Shown piece after piece: positions 31,206-41,662 of a stretch of DNA of 64,000 nucleotides. Positions within the stretch are counted from its first letter, which is position 1. Each line of letters starts with the position of its first letter. Made by a program: the position numbers and the translations under genes. The notes under the pieces were generated by a model. That model was not told the origin of the DNA. It ran no database searches and saw nothing but the letters and a program-made list of their open reading frames with translations. The DNA comes from Carnegiea gigantea (lineage: Eukaryota; Streptophyta; Magnoliopsida; Caryophyllales; Cactaceae), in contig JAKOGI010002736.1 of NCBI GenBank assembly GCA_029747015.1, positions 1-64,000 on the forward strand. The letters run 5' to 3'.

Positions 31206-31592
31206 ATTGGATCTTGCGGAACAAATGTTTCATTGAGTGCACGCGGCTGCCGAGTCGCGCATGCAGCGCCCCAAATCTAAAGAGGTCGCAAGTTCGTAAC
31301 TGACAGCTCGGAAGCGGCGAGCTATGCGTGCGTTACGGATGGTAGCTCGACCTCCTTCATCGCCCCTCGCCAGCGTGGGGTTTCGTCCCTGTGTTGCCGT
31401 AAAAAAGGGCCTCTGAAGTGGTTTTGAGGGCCAAGAGTCATCCGTAGGGGAATGTTGGTCATTTCGACTGAACATGGACGATAGGCCTGATTTGGATGCT
31501 TTTTCCTCGTCCTAGCCAGGTCTCATCCGACGCCCACAGCAAATGAAACGAGAAGGATCGGTGTTTGTAAAAAGGGAAAAAAAAACAAAAAA

Positions 31593-31711
31593 GGGGTGCA
31601 ACACGAGCGCTTCCCAGGAGGTCGCCCATCCTACTACTACTCCTGCCCAAGCACGCTTAACTACAGAGTTCTGATGGGATCCGCTGCATTAGCGCTGGTA
31701 TGATCGTAGCC
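31593..31711 (-). rRNA. 5S rRNA: 5S rRNA gene, copy 64 (class E)
   Basis: Full 119 nt, class E: gagcgcttccc, ggtcgccc, ctactactactcctg, cttaactacag, ccgctgc, start gatcgtagcc. Helix I is mispaired. 5' flank gtttcgttgag; 3' flank E. Not followed by a D unit. Confidence 0.94.
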
Positions 31712-32100
31712 GCTGGATTCTTGCGGAACAAATGTTTCGTTGAGTGTACGCGGCCGCTGAGTCGCGCTTAATGCACGCCAGCTCCAAAGAGGTCGCAAGT
31801 TCGTAACCAATAGCTCGGAAGAGGCGAGCTAAGCGTGCGTTACGGACGGTAGCTCGGAACCCCTGCATCGCCCCGTGCAAGCATGGGCTTTCGTCCGTGT
31901 CTTGCAGCAAAATGGGTCCTTTCAAGTGGTTTTCAGGGCCAGGAGGCGTCCGTTGGAGAATTTCGGAAATTTCGAGTAAACAAGGGCGGAAGGTCGGACT
32001 TGGATGCTTTTTCCTCGTGCTGGTCAGTTCTCATCCGACGACCACAGCAAATGAAACGAGAAGGATCGGTGCTTTTAAGAAAGTAAAAAACAACGAAAAA

Positions 32101-32219
32101 GGGGTGCAACACGAGGACTTCCCAGGAGGTCACCCATCCTAGTACTACTCTCGCCCAAGCACGCTTAACTGCGGAGCTCTGATGGGAAACGCTGCATTAG
32201 TGCTGGTATGATTGCACCC
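32101..32219 (-). rRNA. 5S rRNA: 5S rRNA gene, copy 65
   Basis: Full 119 nt, boxes intact. Carries the diagnostic gagctctgatgggaaac also found in copies 69, 74 and 78; ccgctgc is changed to acgctgc; start gattgc. 5' flank N; 3' flank A. Confidence 0.96.
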
Positions 32220-32607
32220 ATTGGATTCTTGCGGAACAAATGTTTCATTGAGGGTACGCAGCCGCAGAGTCGCGCATGCAGCACGCCAGCTCCAAAAAGG
32301 TCGCAAGTTCGTAACTGACAGCTCGGAAGAGGCGAGCTAAGCGTACGTTACGGACGGTAGCTCGACCACCCTCATCGCCCCGTGTAAGCATGGGGTTTCA
32401 TCCGTGTGTTGCAGCAAAAAAGGGCCTCTGATGTGGTTTTCAGAGCCAGGAGGTGTCCGTAGGGGGATTTTAGTAATTTCGAGCGAACATGGTCGAAAGG
32501 CCTGATTTGGAAGCTTTTTCCTCGTCCTGGTCAGTTCTCATCCGACGGCCACAGCAAATGAAACGAGAAAGATCAGTGCTTTTTAAGGGAGAAAAAAACA
32601 ACAAAAA

Positions 32608-32726
32608 GGGGTGCAACACGAGTACTTCCCAGGAGGTCACCCATCCTAGTACTACTCTCGCCCAAGCACGCTTAACTGCGGAGTTCTGATGGGATCCGGT
32701 GCATTAGTGCTGGTATAATCGCGCCC
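32608..32726 (-). rRNA. 5S rRNA: 5S rRNA gene, copy 66
   Basis: Full 119 nt, boxes intact; gagtacttcc, ggtataatcgcgccc. Twin of copy 75 (offset 4,127). 5' flank N; 3' flank B with atcagtgc. Confidence 0.96.
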
Positions 32727-33114
32727 TTTGGATTCTTGCGGAACAAATGTTTCATTGAGGGTACGCGGCCGCAGAGTCGCGGACACAGCACGCCAGCTCC
32801 AAAGAGGTCGCAAGTTCGTAACCGATAGCTCGGAAGAGGCGAGCTAAGCGTGCGTTACGGACGGTAGCTCGACCCCGTGCATCGCCCCGTGCAAGCATGG
32901 GCTTCCGTCCGTGTCTTGCAGCAAACTAGGGCCTTTCCAGTGGTTTTCAGGGCCAGGAGGCGTTCGTTGGAGAATTTCGGAAATTTCGAGTGAACAAGGG
33001 CGGAAGGTCGGACTTGGATGCCTTTTCCTCGTCCTGGTCAGTTCCCATCCGATGAATGCAGCAAATGAAATGAGCAGGATCGGTGCTTTTAAGAAAGTAA
33101 GAAACAACGAGAAA

Positions 33115-33232
33115 GGGGTGCAACACGAGGACTTTCCAGGAGGTCACCCATCTGGTGCTACTCTCGCCCAAGCACGCTTAACTGTGGAGTTCTGATGGGA
33201 TCCGGTGCATTAGTGCTGGTATGATCGCACCC
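33115..33232 (-). rRNA. 5S rRNA: 5S rRNA gene, copy 67 (1-nt deletion)
   Basis: 118 nt: catctggtgct lacks a base at the C-box edge where its twin copy 76 reads catcctggtgct. gactttcc, actgtgg. 5' flank ttggatcttgcgg; 3' flank A. Confidence 0.93.
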
Positions 33233-33619
33233 ATTGGATCTTGCGGAACAAATGTTTCATTGAGTGCACGCGGCTGCCGAGTCGCGCATGCAGCGCCCCA
33301 AATCTAGAGAGGTCGCAAGTTCGTAATTGACTGCTCGAAAGCGGCGAGCTATGCGTGCGTTACGGATGGTACCTCGACCACCTTCATCGCCCCTTGCCAA
33401 CGTGGGGTTTCGTCCTTGTGTTGCTGTAAAAAAGGGCATCTGAAGTGGTTTTCAGGGCCAAGAGTCGTCAGTAGGGGAATTTTGGTCATCTCGACTGAAC
33501 ATGGCCGGAAGGCCTGATTTGGATGGCTTTTTCTTCATCCTGGTCAGGTCTCATCCGAAGGCAACAGCAAATAAAACGAGAAAGATCGGTGCTTTTTTGA
33601 AAGTAAAAACGACGAAAAA

Positions 33620-33738
33620 GGGGTGCAACACGAGGACTTCCCAGGAGGTCACCCATCCTAGTACTACCCTCGCCCAAGCACGCTTGACTGCGGAGTTCTG
33701 ATGGGATCCGGTGCAATGATGCTGGTTTAATCGCTCCC
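33620..33738 (-). rRNA. 5S rRNA: 5S rRNA gene, copy 68 (D/C chimera)
   Basis: Full 119 nt. 5' part is class D (cttgact, gcaatgatgctgg, start tcgctccc) but the 3' end is ggggtgc with a C-like T-tract (gtaaaaacgacg). Near-T upstream (CATAAAAG). Compare copy 77, which keeps the D end. Confidence 0.95.
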
Positions 33739-34125
33739 ATTGGATTTTTGCGGAACAAATCTTTTATGGAGCGTACGCGGCTGCCAAGTCGCACATACAG
33801 CGCGCCAAATCTAAAGGGTTCGCAAGTTCGCAACTTACAGCTCGGAAACGGCGAGCTAAGTGCGCGTTGCGGACGGTCGCTCGACCCCTTCATCGCCTCG
33901 CGCAAGCATGGGCTTTCGTCCGTGTGTTGCAGTAAAATGGGGCCTCTAATGTGGTTTTCAGGGCCAGGAGGCGTCCGTTGGGGAATTTCGAAAATTTCGA
34001 GTGAATAAGGGCGGAAGGTCGGACTTGGATGCTTTTTCCTCGTCCTGGTCAGTTCTCATCAGACGGCCACAGCAAATGAAACGAGAAGGATCGGTGCTTT
34101 TAAGAAAGTAAAAAGCAACGAAAAA

Positions 34126-34244
34126 GGGGGGCAACACGAGGACTTCCCAGGAGGTCACCCATCCTAGTACTACTCTCGCCCAAGCACGCTTAACTGCGGA
34201 GCTCTGATGGGAAACGGTGCATTAGTGCTGGTATGATTGCACCC
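34126..34244 (-). rRNA. 5S rRNA: 5S rRNA gene, copy 69
   Basis: Full 119 nt, boxes intact; gggggcaac, gagctctgatgggaaac, gattgc. 5' flank N; 3' flank A (post-D). Confidence 0.96.
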
Positions 34245-34635
34245 ATTGGATTCTTGCGGAACAAATGTTTCATTGAGGGTACGCAGCCGCAGAGTAGCGC
34301 ATACAGCACGCCAGCTCCAAAAAGGTCGCAAGTTCGTAACTGACAGCTCGGAATAGGCCAGCTAGGCGTGCGTTACGGACGGTAGCTCGACCACCTTCAT
34401 CGCCCCGTGTAAGCATGGGGTTTCATCCGTGTGTTGCAGTAAAAAAGGGCCTCTGATGTGGTTTTCAGAGCCAGGAGGCGTCCGTAGGGGGATTTTAGTA
34501 ATTTCGAGCGAACATGGGCGGAAGGCCTGATTTGGAAGCTTTTTCCTCGTCCTGGTCAGTTCTCATCCGACGGCCACAGCAAATGAAACGAGAAAGATCA
34601 GTGCGCTTTTTAAAAGGGAGAAAAAAACACAAAAA

Positions 34636-34756
34636 GGGGTGCAACACGAGGACTTCCCAGGAGGTCACCCATCCTAGTACTACTCTCTGCCCAAGCACGC
34701 TTAACTGCGGAGTTCTGATGGGATCCGGTGCATTAGTGCTGGTATGATCCCCACCC
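34636..34756 (-). rRNA. 5S rRNA: 5S rRNA gene, copy 70 (two 1-nt insertions)
   Basis: 121 nt: ctctctgccc (one extra base between boxes) and gatccccaccc (one extra at the start). The spacer to its left also has small insertions (gtgcgctttttaaaag). 5' flank N; 3' flank B. Confidence 0.92.
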
Positions 34757-35143
34757 ATTGGATTCTTGCGGAACAAATGTTTCATTGAGGGAACGCGGCC
34801 GCAGAGTCGCGCAAACAGCACGCCAACTCCAAGAGGTTCGCAAGTTCGTAACTGACAGCTCGGAAGAGGCGAGCTAAGCGTGCGTTACGGACGGTAGCTT
34901 GACCACATTCCCCGCCCCGTGCATTCATGGGGTTTCGTCCGTGTGTTGCAGTGAAAAAGGGCCTCTGATGTGGTTTTCAGAACCAGGAGGCGTCCGTCGG
35001 GAAATTTTGGTCATTTTGAGGGAACATGGGCGGAGGGCCTGATTTGAATTCTTTTTCCTCGTCCAGGTCAGTTCTCTTCCGAAGGCAACAGCAAATGAAA
35101 CGAGAAAGATCGGTGCTTTTTAGAGAGAAAAAACGACGAAAAA

Positions 35144-35262
35144 GGGGTGCAACACGAGGACTTCCCAGGAGGTCACCCATCCTAGTACCACTCTCGCCCA
35201 AGCACGCTTAACTGCGGAGTTCTGATGGGATCCGGTGGATTAGTGCTGGTATGATCGCGCCC
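35144..35262 (-). rRNA. 5S rRNA: 5S rRNA gene, copy 71
   Basis: Full 119 nt, boxes intact; agtaccact, gtggatt, start gatcgcgccc. 5' flank N; 3' flank C. Spacer shares cagaaccagg with copy 61. Confidence 0.96.
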
Positions 35263-35536
35263 TTTGGATTCTTGCGGAACAAATGTTTCATTGAGGGTAC
35301 ACGGCCGCAGAGTCGCGGACACAGCACGCCCGTGTCTTGCAGCAAAATGGGGCCTTTCAAGTGGTTTTCAGGGTCCAGGAGGCGTCCGTTGGAGAATTTC
35401 GGAAATTTCGAGTGAACAAGGGCGGAAGGTCGGACTTGGATGCTTTTTTCTCGTCCTGGTCAGTCCTCATCTGATGACCACAGCAAGTGAAACGAGAAAG
35501 GTCGGTGCTTTTAAGAAAGTAAAAAACAACGAAAAA

Positions 35537-35619
35537 GGGGTGCAACACGAGGACTTCCCAGGAGGTCATCCATCCCAGTACTACTCTCGCCCAAGCACGC
35601 TTAACTGTGGAGTTCTGAT
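35537..35619 (-). pseudogene. Truncated 5S, copy 72 (5' 36 nt missing)
   Basis: Keeps transcript nt 37-119 with A-box and IE, and a C-box altered at two sites (gtcatccatccc); 3' flank A. At ttctgat it enters class D spacer (ttggatggc) via ctgat. The start site and promoter are lost. Same breakpoint as copy 81. Confidence 0.94.
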
Positions 35620-35721
35620 TTGGATGGCTTTTTCCTCATCCTGGTCAGGTCTCTTCCAACGCCCACAGCAAATGAAACGAGAAGGATCGGTGCTTTTAAA
35701 AAAGGAAAAAAAAACAAACAA

Positions 35722-35840
35722 GGGTTGCAACACGAGGACTTCCCAGGAGGTCACCCATCCTAGTACTACTCTCGCCCAAGCACGCTCGACTGCGGAGTTC
35801 TGATGGGATCCGGTGCAATGATGCTGGTTTAATCGCTCCC
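35722..35840 (-). rRNA. 5S rRNA: 5S rRNA gene, copy 73 (class D)
   Basis: Full 119 nt, class D: gggttgcaac, A-box ctcgact, gcaatgatgctgg, start tcgctccc; C-box intact. Near-T (CATAAAAG). 3' flank D. Confidence 0.96.
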
Positions 35841-36227
35841 ATTGGATTTTTGCGGAACAAATCTTTTATGGAGCGTACGCGGCTGCCGAGTCGCACATAC
35901 AGCGCGCCAAATCTAAAGGGGTCGCAAGTTCGCAACTTACAGCTCGGAAGCGGCGAGCTAAGAGCGCGTTGCGGACGGTCGCTCGACCCCTTCATCGCCC
36001 CGCGCAAGCATGGGCTTTCGTCCGTGTGTTGCAGTAAAATGGGGCCTCTAATGGGGTTTTCAGGGCCAGGAGGCGTCCGTTGGGGAATTTCGGAAATTTC
36101 GAGTGAACAAGGGCGGAAGGTCGGACTTGGATGCTTTTTCCTCGTCCTGGTCAGTTCTCATCAGACGGCCACAGCAAATGAAACGAGAAGGATCGGTGCT
36201 TTTAAAAAAGTAAAAAGCAACGAAAAA

Positions 36228-36346
36228 GGGGTGCAACATGAGGACTTCCCAGGAGGTCACCCATCCTAGTACTACTCTCGCCCAAGCACGCTTAACTGCG
36301 GAGCTCTGATGGGAAACGGTGCATTAGTGCTGGTATGATTGCACCC
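36228..36346 (-). rRNA. 5S rRNA: 5S rRNA gene, copy 74
   Basis: Full 119 nt, boxes intact; aacatgagg, gagctctgatgggaaac, gattgc. 5' flank N; 3' flank A (post-D). Confidence 0.96.
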
Positions 36347-36734
36347 ATTGGATTCTTGCGGAACAAATGTTTCATTGAGGGCACGCAGCCGCAGAGTCGC
36401 GCATACAGCACGCCAGCTCCAAAAAGGTTGCAAGTTCGTAACTGATAGCTCGGAAGAGGCGAGCTAAGCGTGCGTTACGGACGGTAGCTCGACCACCTTC
36501 ATCGCCCCGTGAAAGCATGGGGTTTCATCCGTGTGTTGCAGCAAAAAAGGGCCTCTGATGTGGTTTTCAGAGCCAGGAGGCGTCCGTAGGGGGATTTTAG
36601 TAATTTCGAGCGAACATGGGCGGAAGGCCTGATTTGGAAGCTTTTTCCTCGTCCTGGTCAGTTCTCATCCGACGGCCACAGCAAATGAAACGAGAAAAAT
36701 CAGTGCTTTTTAAGGGAGAAAAAAACAACAAAAA

Positions 36735-36853
36735 GGGGTGCAACACGAGTACTTCCCAGGAGGTCACCCATCCTAGTACTACTCTCGCCCAAGCACGCTT
36801 AACTGCGGAGTTCTGATGGGATCCGGTGCATTAGTGCTGGTATAATCGCGCCC
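36735..36853 (-). rRNA. 5S rRNA: 5S rRNA gene, copy 75
   Basis: Full 119 nt, boxes intact; gagtacttcc, ggtataatcgcgccc, identical changes to copy 66. 5' flank N; 3' flank B. Confidence 0.96.
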
Positions 36854-37241
36854 TTTGGATTCTTGCGGAACAAATGTTTCATTGAGGGTACGCGGCCGCA
36901 GAGTCGCGGACACAGCACGCCAGCTCCAAAGAGGTCGCAAGTTCGTAACCGATAGCTCGGAAGAGGCGAGCTAAGCGTGCGTTACGGACGGTAGCTCGAC
37001 CCCGTGCATCGCCTCGTGCAAGCATGGGCTTCCGTCCGTGTCTTGCAGCAAACTAGGGCCTTTCAAGTGGTTTTCAGGGCCAGGAGGCGTTCGTTGGAGA
37101 ATTTCGGAAATTTCGAGTGAACAAGGGCGGAAGGTCGGACTTGGATGCCTTTTCCTCGTCCTGGTCAGTTCCCATCCGATGAATGCAGCAAATGAAATGA
37201 GAAGGATCGGTGCTTTTAAGAAAGTAAGAAACAACGAGAAA

Positions 37242-37360
37242 GGGGTGCAACACGAGGACTTTCCAGGAGGTCACCCATCCTGGTGCTACTCTCGCCTAAG
37301 CACGCTTAACTGTGGAGTTCTGATGGGATCCGGTGCATTAGTGCTGGTATGATCGCACCC
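37242..37360 (-). rRNA. 5S rRNA: 5S rRNA gene, copy 76
   Basis: Full 119 nt. gactttcc, catcctggtgct, tcgcctaag, actgtgg; C-box and A-box intact. 5' flank ttggatattgcgg; 3' flank A. Twin of copy 67. Confidence 0.95.
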
Positions 37361-37747
37361 ATTGGATATTGCGGAACAAATGTTTCATTGAGTGCACGCG
37401 GCTGCCGAGTCGCGCATGCAGCGCCCCAAATCTAGAGAGGTCGCAAGTTCGTAACTGACTGCTCGAAAGCGGCGAGCTATGCGTGCGTTACGGATGGTAC
37501 CTCGACCACCTTCATCGCCCCTTGCCAACGTGGGGTTTCGTCCTTGTGTTGCTGTAAAAAAGGGCATCTGAAGTGGTTTTCAGGGCCAAGAGTCGTCAGT
37601 AGGGGAATTTTGGTCATCTCGACTGAACATGGCCGGAAGGCCTGATTTGGATGGCTTTTTCCTCATCCTGGTCAGGTCTCATCCGAAGGCAACAGCAAAT
37701 GAAACGAGAAGGATCGGTGCTTTTAAAAAAGGAAAAAAAACAAACAA

Positions 37748-37866
37748 GGGTTGCAACACGAGGACTTCCCAGGAGGTCACCCATCCTAGTACTACTCTCG
37801 CCCAAGCACGCTTGACTGCGGAGTTCTGATGGGATCCGGTGCAATGATGCTGGTTTAATCACTCCC
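37748..37866 (-). rRNA. 5S rRNA: 5S rRNA gene, copy 77 (class D)
   Basis: Full 119 nt, class D: gggttgcaac, cttgact, gcaatgatgctgg, start tcactccc; C-box intact. Near-T (CATAAAAG). 3' flank D, with a short C-type patch (cgaaggcaac) further left. Confidence 0.96.
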
Positions 37867-38252
37867 ACTGGATTTTTGCGGAACAAATCTTTTATGGAGC
37901 GTACGCGGCTGCCGAGTCGCACACACAGCGCGCCAAATCTAAAGGGGTCGCAAGTTCGCAACTTACAGCTCAGAAGCGGCGAGCTAAGAGCGCGTTGCGG
38001 ACGGTCGCTCGACCCCTTCATCGCCTCGCGCAAGCATGGGCATTCGTCCGTGTGTTGCAGTAAAATGGGGCCTCGAATGTGGTTTTCAGGGCCAGGAGGC
38101 GTCCGTTGGGGAATTTCGGAAATTTCGAGTGAACAAGGGCGGAAGGTCGGACTTGGATGCTTTTCCTCGTCCTGGTCAGTTCTCATCAGACGGCCAGAGC
38201 AAATGAAACGAGAAGGATCGGTGCTTTTAAAAAAGTAAAAAGTAACGAAAAA

Positions 38253-38371
38253 GGGGTGCAACACGAGGACTTCCCAGGAGGTCACCCATCCAAGTACTAC
38301 TCTCGCCCAAGCACGCTTAACTGCGGAGCTCTGATGGGAAACGGTGCATTAGTGCTGGGATGATTGCACCC
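38253..38371 (-). rRNA. 5S rRNA: 5S rRNA gene, copy 78
   Basis: Full 119 nt. C-box edge catcca, gagctctgatgggaaac, gctgggatgattgc; A-box intact. 5' flank N; 3' flank A (post-D). Confidence 0.96.
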
Positions 38372-38760
38372 ATTGGATTCTTGCGGAACAAATGTTTCAT
38401 TGAGGGTACGCAGCCGCAGAGTCGCGCATACAGCATGCCAGCTCCAAAAGGGTCGCAAGTTCGTAACTGACAGCTCGGAAGAGGCGAGCTAAGCGTGCGT
38501 TACGGACGGTAGCTCAACCACCTTCATTGCCCCATGCAAGCATGGGGTTTCATCCGTGTTTTGCAGTAAAAAAGCGCCTCTGATGTGGTTTTCAGGGCCA
38601 GGAGGCGTCCGTAGGGGAATTTTGGTAATTTCCAGCGAACATCGGCGAAAGGCCTGATTTGGATGCTTTTTCCTCGTCCTGGTCAGTTCTCATCCGACGG
38701 CCACAGCAAATGAAACGAGAAAGATCGGTGCTTTTTAAGGAAGAAAAAAACAATAAAAAA

Positions 38761-38879
38761 GGGGTGCAACACGAGGACTTCCCAGGAGGTCCCCCATCCT
38801 AGTACTACTCTCGCCCAAGCACGCTTAACTGCAGAGTTCGAATGGGATTCGGTGCATTAGTGCTGGTATGATCCCACCC
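38761..38879 (-). rRNA. 5S rRNA: 5S rRNA gene, copy 79
   Basis: Full 119 nt. C-box gtcccccatcct, tgcagagttcgaatgggattc, gatcccaccc; A-box intact. 5' flank N; 3' flank B. Confidence 0.95.
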
Positions 38880-39266
38880 ATTGGATTCTTGCGGAACAAA
38901 TGTTTCATTGAGGGAACGCGGCCGCAGAGTCGCGCATACAGCACGCCAGCTCTAAAGAAGTCGCAAGTTCGTAACTGACAGCTCGGAAGAGGCAAGTTAA
39001 GTATGCGTTACGGACGGTAGCTTGACCACATTCACCGCCCCGTGCATGCATGGGGTTTCGTCCATGTGTTGCAGTGAAAAAGGGCCTCTAATGTGGTTGT
39101 CAGGACCAGGCGGCATCAGTAGGGGAATTTCGGTCCTTTCGAGTGAACATGGGCGGAGGGCCTGATTTGGATTCCTGTTCCTCATCCTGGTCAGTTCTCA
39201 TCTGAAGGCAACAGCAAATGAAACGAGAAAGATCGGTGCCTTTTAGAAAGAAAAAACGACGAAAAA

Positions 39267-39385
39267 GGGGTGCAACACGAGGACTTCCCGGGAGGTCATC
39301 CATCCTAGTACTACTCTCGCTCAAGCACGCTTAACTGCGGAGTTCTGATGGGATCCGGTGCATTAGTGCTGGTATGATCGCACCC
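39267..39385 (-). rRNA. 5S rRNA: 5S rRNA gene, copy 80
   Basis: Full 119 nt. C-box cgggaggtcatcc, tcgctcaagc; 5' half is consensus. 5' flank N; 3' flank C. Confidence 0.96.
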
Positions 39386-39773
39386 ATTGGATTCTTGCGG
39401 AACAAATGTTTCATTGAGGGTACGCGGCTGCAGAGTCGCGCATAAAGCACGCCAGCTCCAAAGAGGTCGTAAGTTCGTAACTGACAGCTCGGAAGAGGCG
39501 AGCTAAGCGTGCGTTACGGACGGTAGCTCGACCCCCTCCATCGCCCCGTGCAAGCATGGGTTTTCGTCCGTGTGTTGCAGTAAAATGGGGCCTCTCAAGT
39601 GGTTTTCAGGGGCAGGAGGCGTCCGTTGAGGTATTTCGGAAATTTCGAGTGAACAAGGGCGGAAGGTCAGACTTGGATGCTTTTTCCTCGTCCTGGTCAG
39701 TTCTCATCCGACGACCACAGCAAATGAAACGAGAAGGATCGGTGCTTCTAAGAAAGTAAAAAGCAACGAAAAA

Positions 39774-39856
39774 GGGGTGCAACACGAGGACTTCCCAGGA
39801 GGTCACCCATCCTAGTACTACTCTCGCCCAAGAACGCTTAACTGCGGAGTTCTGAT
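39774..39856 (-). pseudogene. Truncated 5S, copy 81 (5' 36 nt missing)
   Basis: Keeps nt 37-119 with an intact C-box and A-box caagaacg; 3' flank A. At ttctgat it enters spacer tttagggccaag. Identical gene breakpoint to copy 72 but a different spacer partner. Confidence 0.94.
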
Positions 39857-40025
39857 TTTTAGGGCCAAGAGTCCTCCGTAGGGGAATGTTGGTCATTTCG
39901 ACTGAACATGGACGAAAGGCCTGATTTGGATGCTTTTTCCTCGTCCTAGCCAGGTCTCATCCGACGCCCACAGCAAATGAAACGAGAAGGATCGGTGTTT
40001 GTAAAAAAGGAAAAAAAACGAAAAA

Positions 40026-40144
40026 GGGGTGCAACACGAGCGCCTCCCAGGACGTCGCCCATCCTACTACTACTCCTGCCCAAGCACGCTTAACTACAGA
40101 GTTCTGATGGGATCCGCTGCATTAGCGCTGGTATGATCGCAGCC
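40026..40144 (-). rRNA. 5S rRNA: 5S rRNA gene, copy 82 (class E)
   Basis: Full 119 nt, class E: gagcgcctccc, ggacgtcgccc, ctactactactcctg, ccgctgcattagcgc, start gatcgcagcc. 5' flank gtttcgttgag; 3' flank E. E member of an E-D-A trimer. Confidence 0.94.
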
Positions 40145-40532
40145 GCTGGATTCTTGCGGAACAAATGTTTCGTTGAGTGTACGCGGCCGCTGAGTCGCGC
40201 TTAATGCACGCCGGCTCTAAAGAGGTCGCAAGTTTGTAACTTACAGGTTGGAAGCGGCGAGCTAGGCGTGCGTTACGGATGGTAGCTCGACCAACTTCAT
40301 CGCCCCTTGCCAACGTGGGGTTTCGTCCTTATGTTGCAGTAAAAAAGGGCCTCTGAAGTGGTTTTCAGGGCCAAGAGTCGTCAGTAGGGGAATTTTGGTC
40401 ATTTCGACTAAACATGCCCGAAAGGCCTGATTTGGATGGGTTTTTCCTCATCCTGGTTAGGTCTCATCCAACGCCCGCAGCAAATGAAACGAGAAGGATC
40501 GGTGCTTTTCAAAAAGAAAAAAAAAAGAACAG

Positions 40533-40651
40533 GGATCGCAACACGAGGACTTCCCAGGAGGTCACCCATCCTAGTACTACTCTCGCCCAAGCACGCTTGA
40601 CTGCGGAGTTCTGATGGGATCCGATGCATTGGTGCTGGTTTGATCGCACCC
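40533..40651 (-). rRNA. 5S rRNA: 5S rRNA gene, copy 83 (class D, TATA)
   Basis: 119 nt by spacing; 3' end ggatcgcaac, so the exact end is uncertain by a base. C-box intact, cttgact, ccgatgc, ggtttgatc. 5' flank T with ttccgg instead of ttgcgg. 3' flank D. Confidence 0.95.
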
Positions 40652-40673
40652 ATTGGATTTTTCCGGAACAATT

Positions 40674-40681
40674 CTTTTATA
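40674..40681 (-). promoter_or_regulatory. TATA element of 5S copy 83
   Basis: Minus strand TATAAAAG at -30 to -23. The GC dinucleotide is changed to GG. Confidence 0.7.
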
Positions 40682-41038
40682 GAGCGTACGCGGCTGCCGA
40701 GTCGCACATACAGCGCGCCAAATCTGAAGAGGTCGCAAGTTCGCAACTTACAGCTCGGAAGCGGCGAGTTAAGAGTGCGTTACGGACGGTCGCTCGACCC
40801 CTTCATCGCCCCGTGCAAGCATGGGCTTTCGCCCGTGTGTTGCAGTAAAATGCGGCCTCTAATGTGGTTTTCAGGGCCAGGAGGCATCCGTTGGGGAATT
40901 TCGGAAATTTCGAGTGAACAAGGGCGGAAGGTCGGACTTGGATGCTTTTTCCTCGTCCTGGTCAGTTCTCATCAGACGGCCACAGCAAATTAAACGAGAA
41001 GGATCGGTGCTTTTAAGAAAGTAAAAGGTAACGAAAAA

Positions 41039-41157
41039 GGGGTGCAACACGAGGACTTCCCAGGAGGTCATCCGTCCTAGTACTACTCTCGCCCAAGCAC
41101 GCTTAACTGCGGAGTTCTGATGGGATCCGGTGCATTAGTGCTGGTATGATCGCAGCC
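41039..41157 (-). rRNA. 5S rRNA: 5S rRNA gene, copy 84
   Basis: Full 119 nt. C-box gtcatccgtcct, start gatcgcagcc; otherwise consensus. 5' flank N; 3' flank A (post-D). A member of an E-D-A trimer. Confidence 0.96.
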
Positions 41158-41543
41158 ATTGGATTGTTGCGGAACAAATGTTTCATTGAGGGAACGCGGC
41201 CGCAGAGTCGCGCATACAGCACGCCAGCTCCAAAAGGTCGCAAGTTCGTAACTGACAGCTCGGAAGAGGCGAGCTAAGCGTGCGTTACGGACGGTAGCTT
41301 GACCACATTCCCCGCCCCGTGCATTCATGGGGTTTCGTCCGTGTGTTGCCGTGAAAAAGGGCCTCTGATGTGGTTTTCAGAGCCAGGAGGCATCCGTAGG
41401 GGAATTTCGATCATTTCGAGTGAACATGGACGGAGGGCCTGATTTGGATTCTTTTTCCTCGTCCGGGTCAGTTCTCATCCGAAGGCAACAGCAAATGAAA
41501 CGAGAAAGATCGGTGCCTTTTCGAAAGAAAAAACGATGAAAAA

Positions 41544-41662
41544 GGGGTGCAACACGAGGACTTGCCAAGAGGTCACCCATCCTAGTACTACTCTCGCCCA
41601 AGCACGCTTAACTGCGGAGTTTTGATGGGATCCGGTGTATTAGTGCTGGTATGATCGCGCCC
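41544..41662 (-). rRNA. 5S rRNA: 5S rRNA gene, copy 85
   Basis: Full 119 nt. cttgccaagagg, gttttgatg, gtgtatt, start gatcgcgccc; A-box intact. 5' flank N; 3' flank C. Confidence 0.95.

Noticed and set aside
37614..38285. Longest open frame in the window (223 codons, minus strand).
   Set aside because: It covers a 5S gene plus parts of two spacers. Its paralogous blocks break the frame, so it is not a conserved protein.
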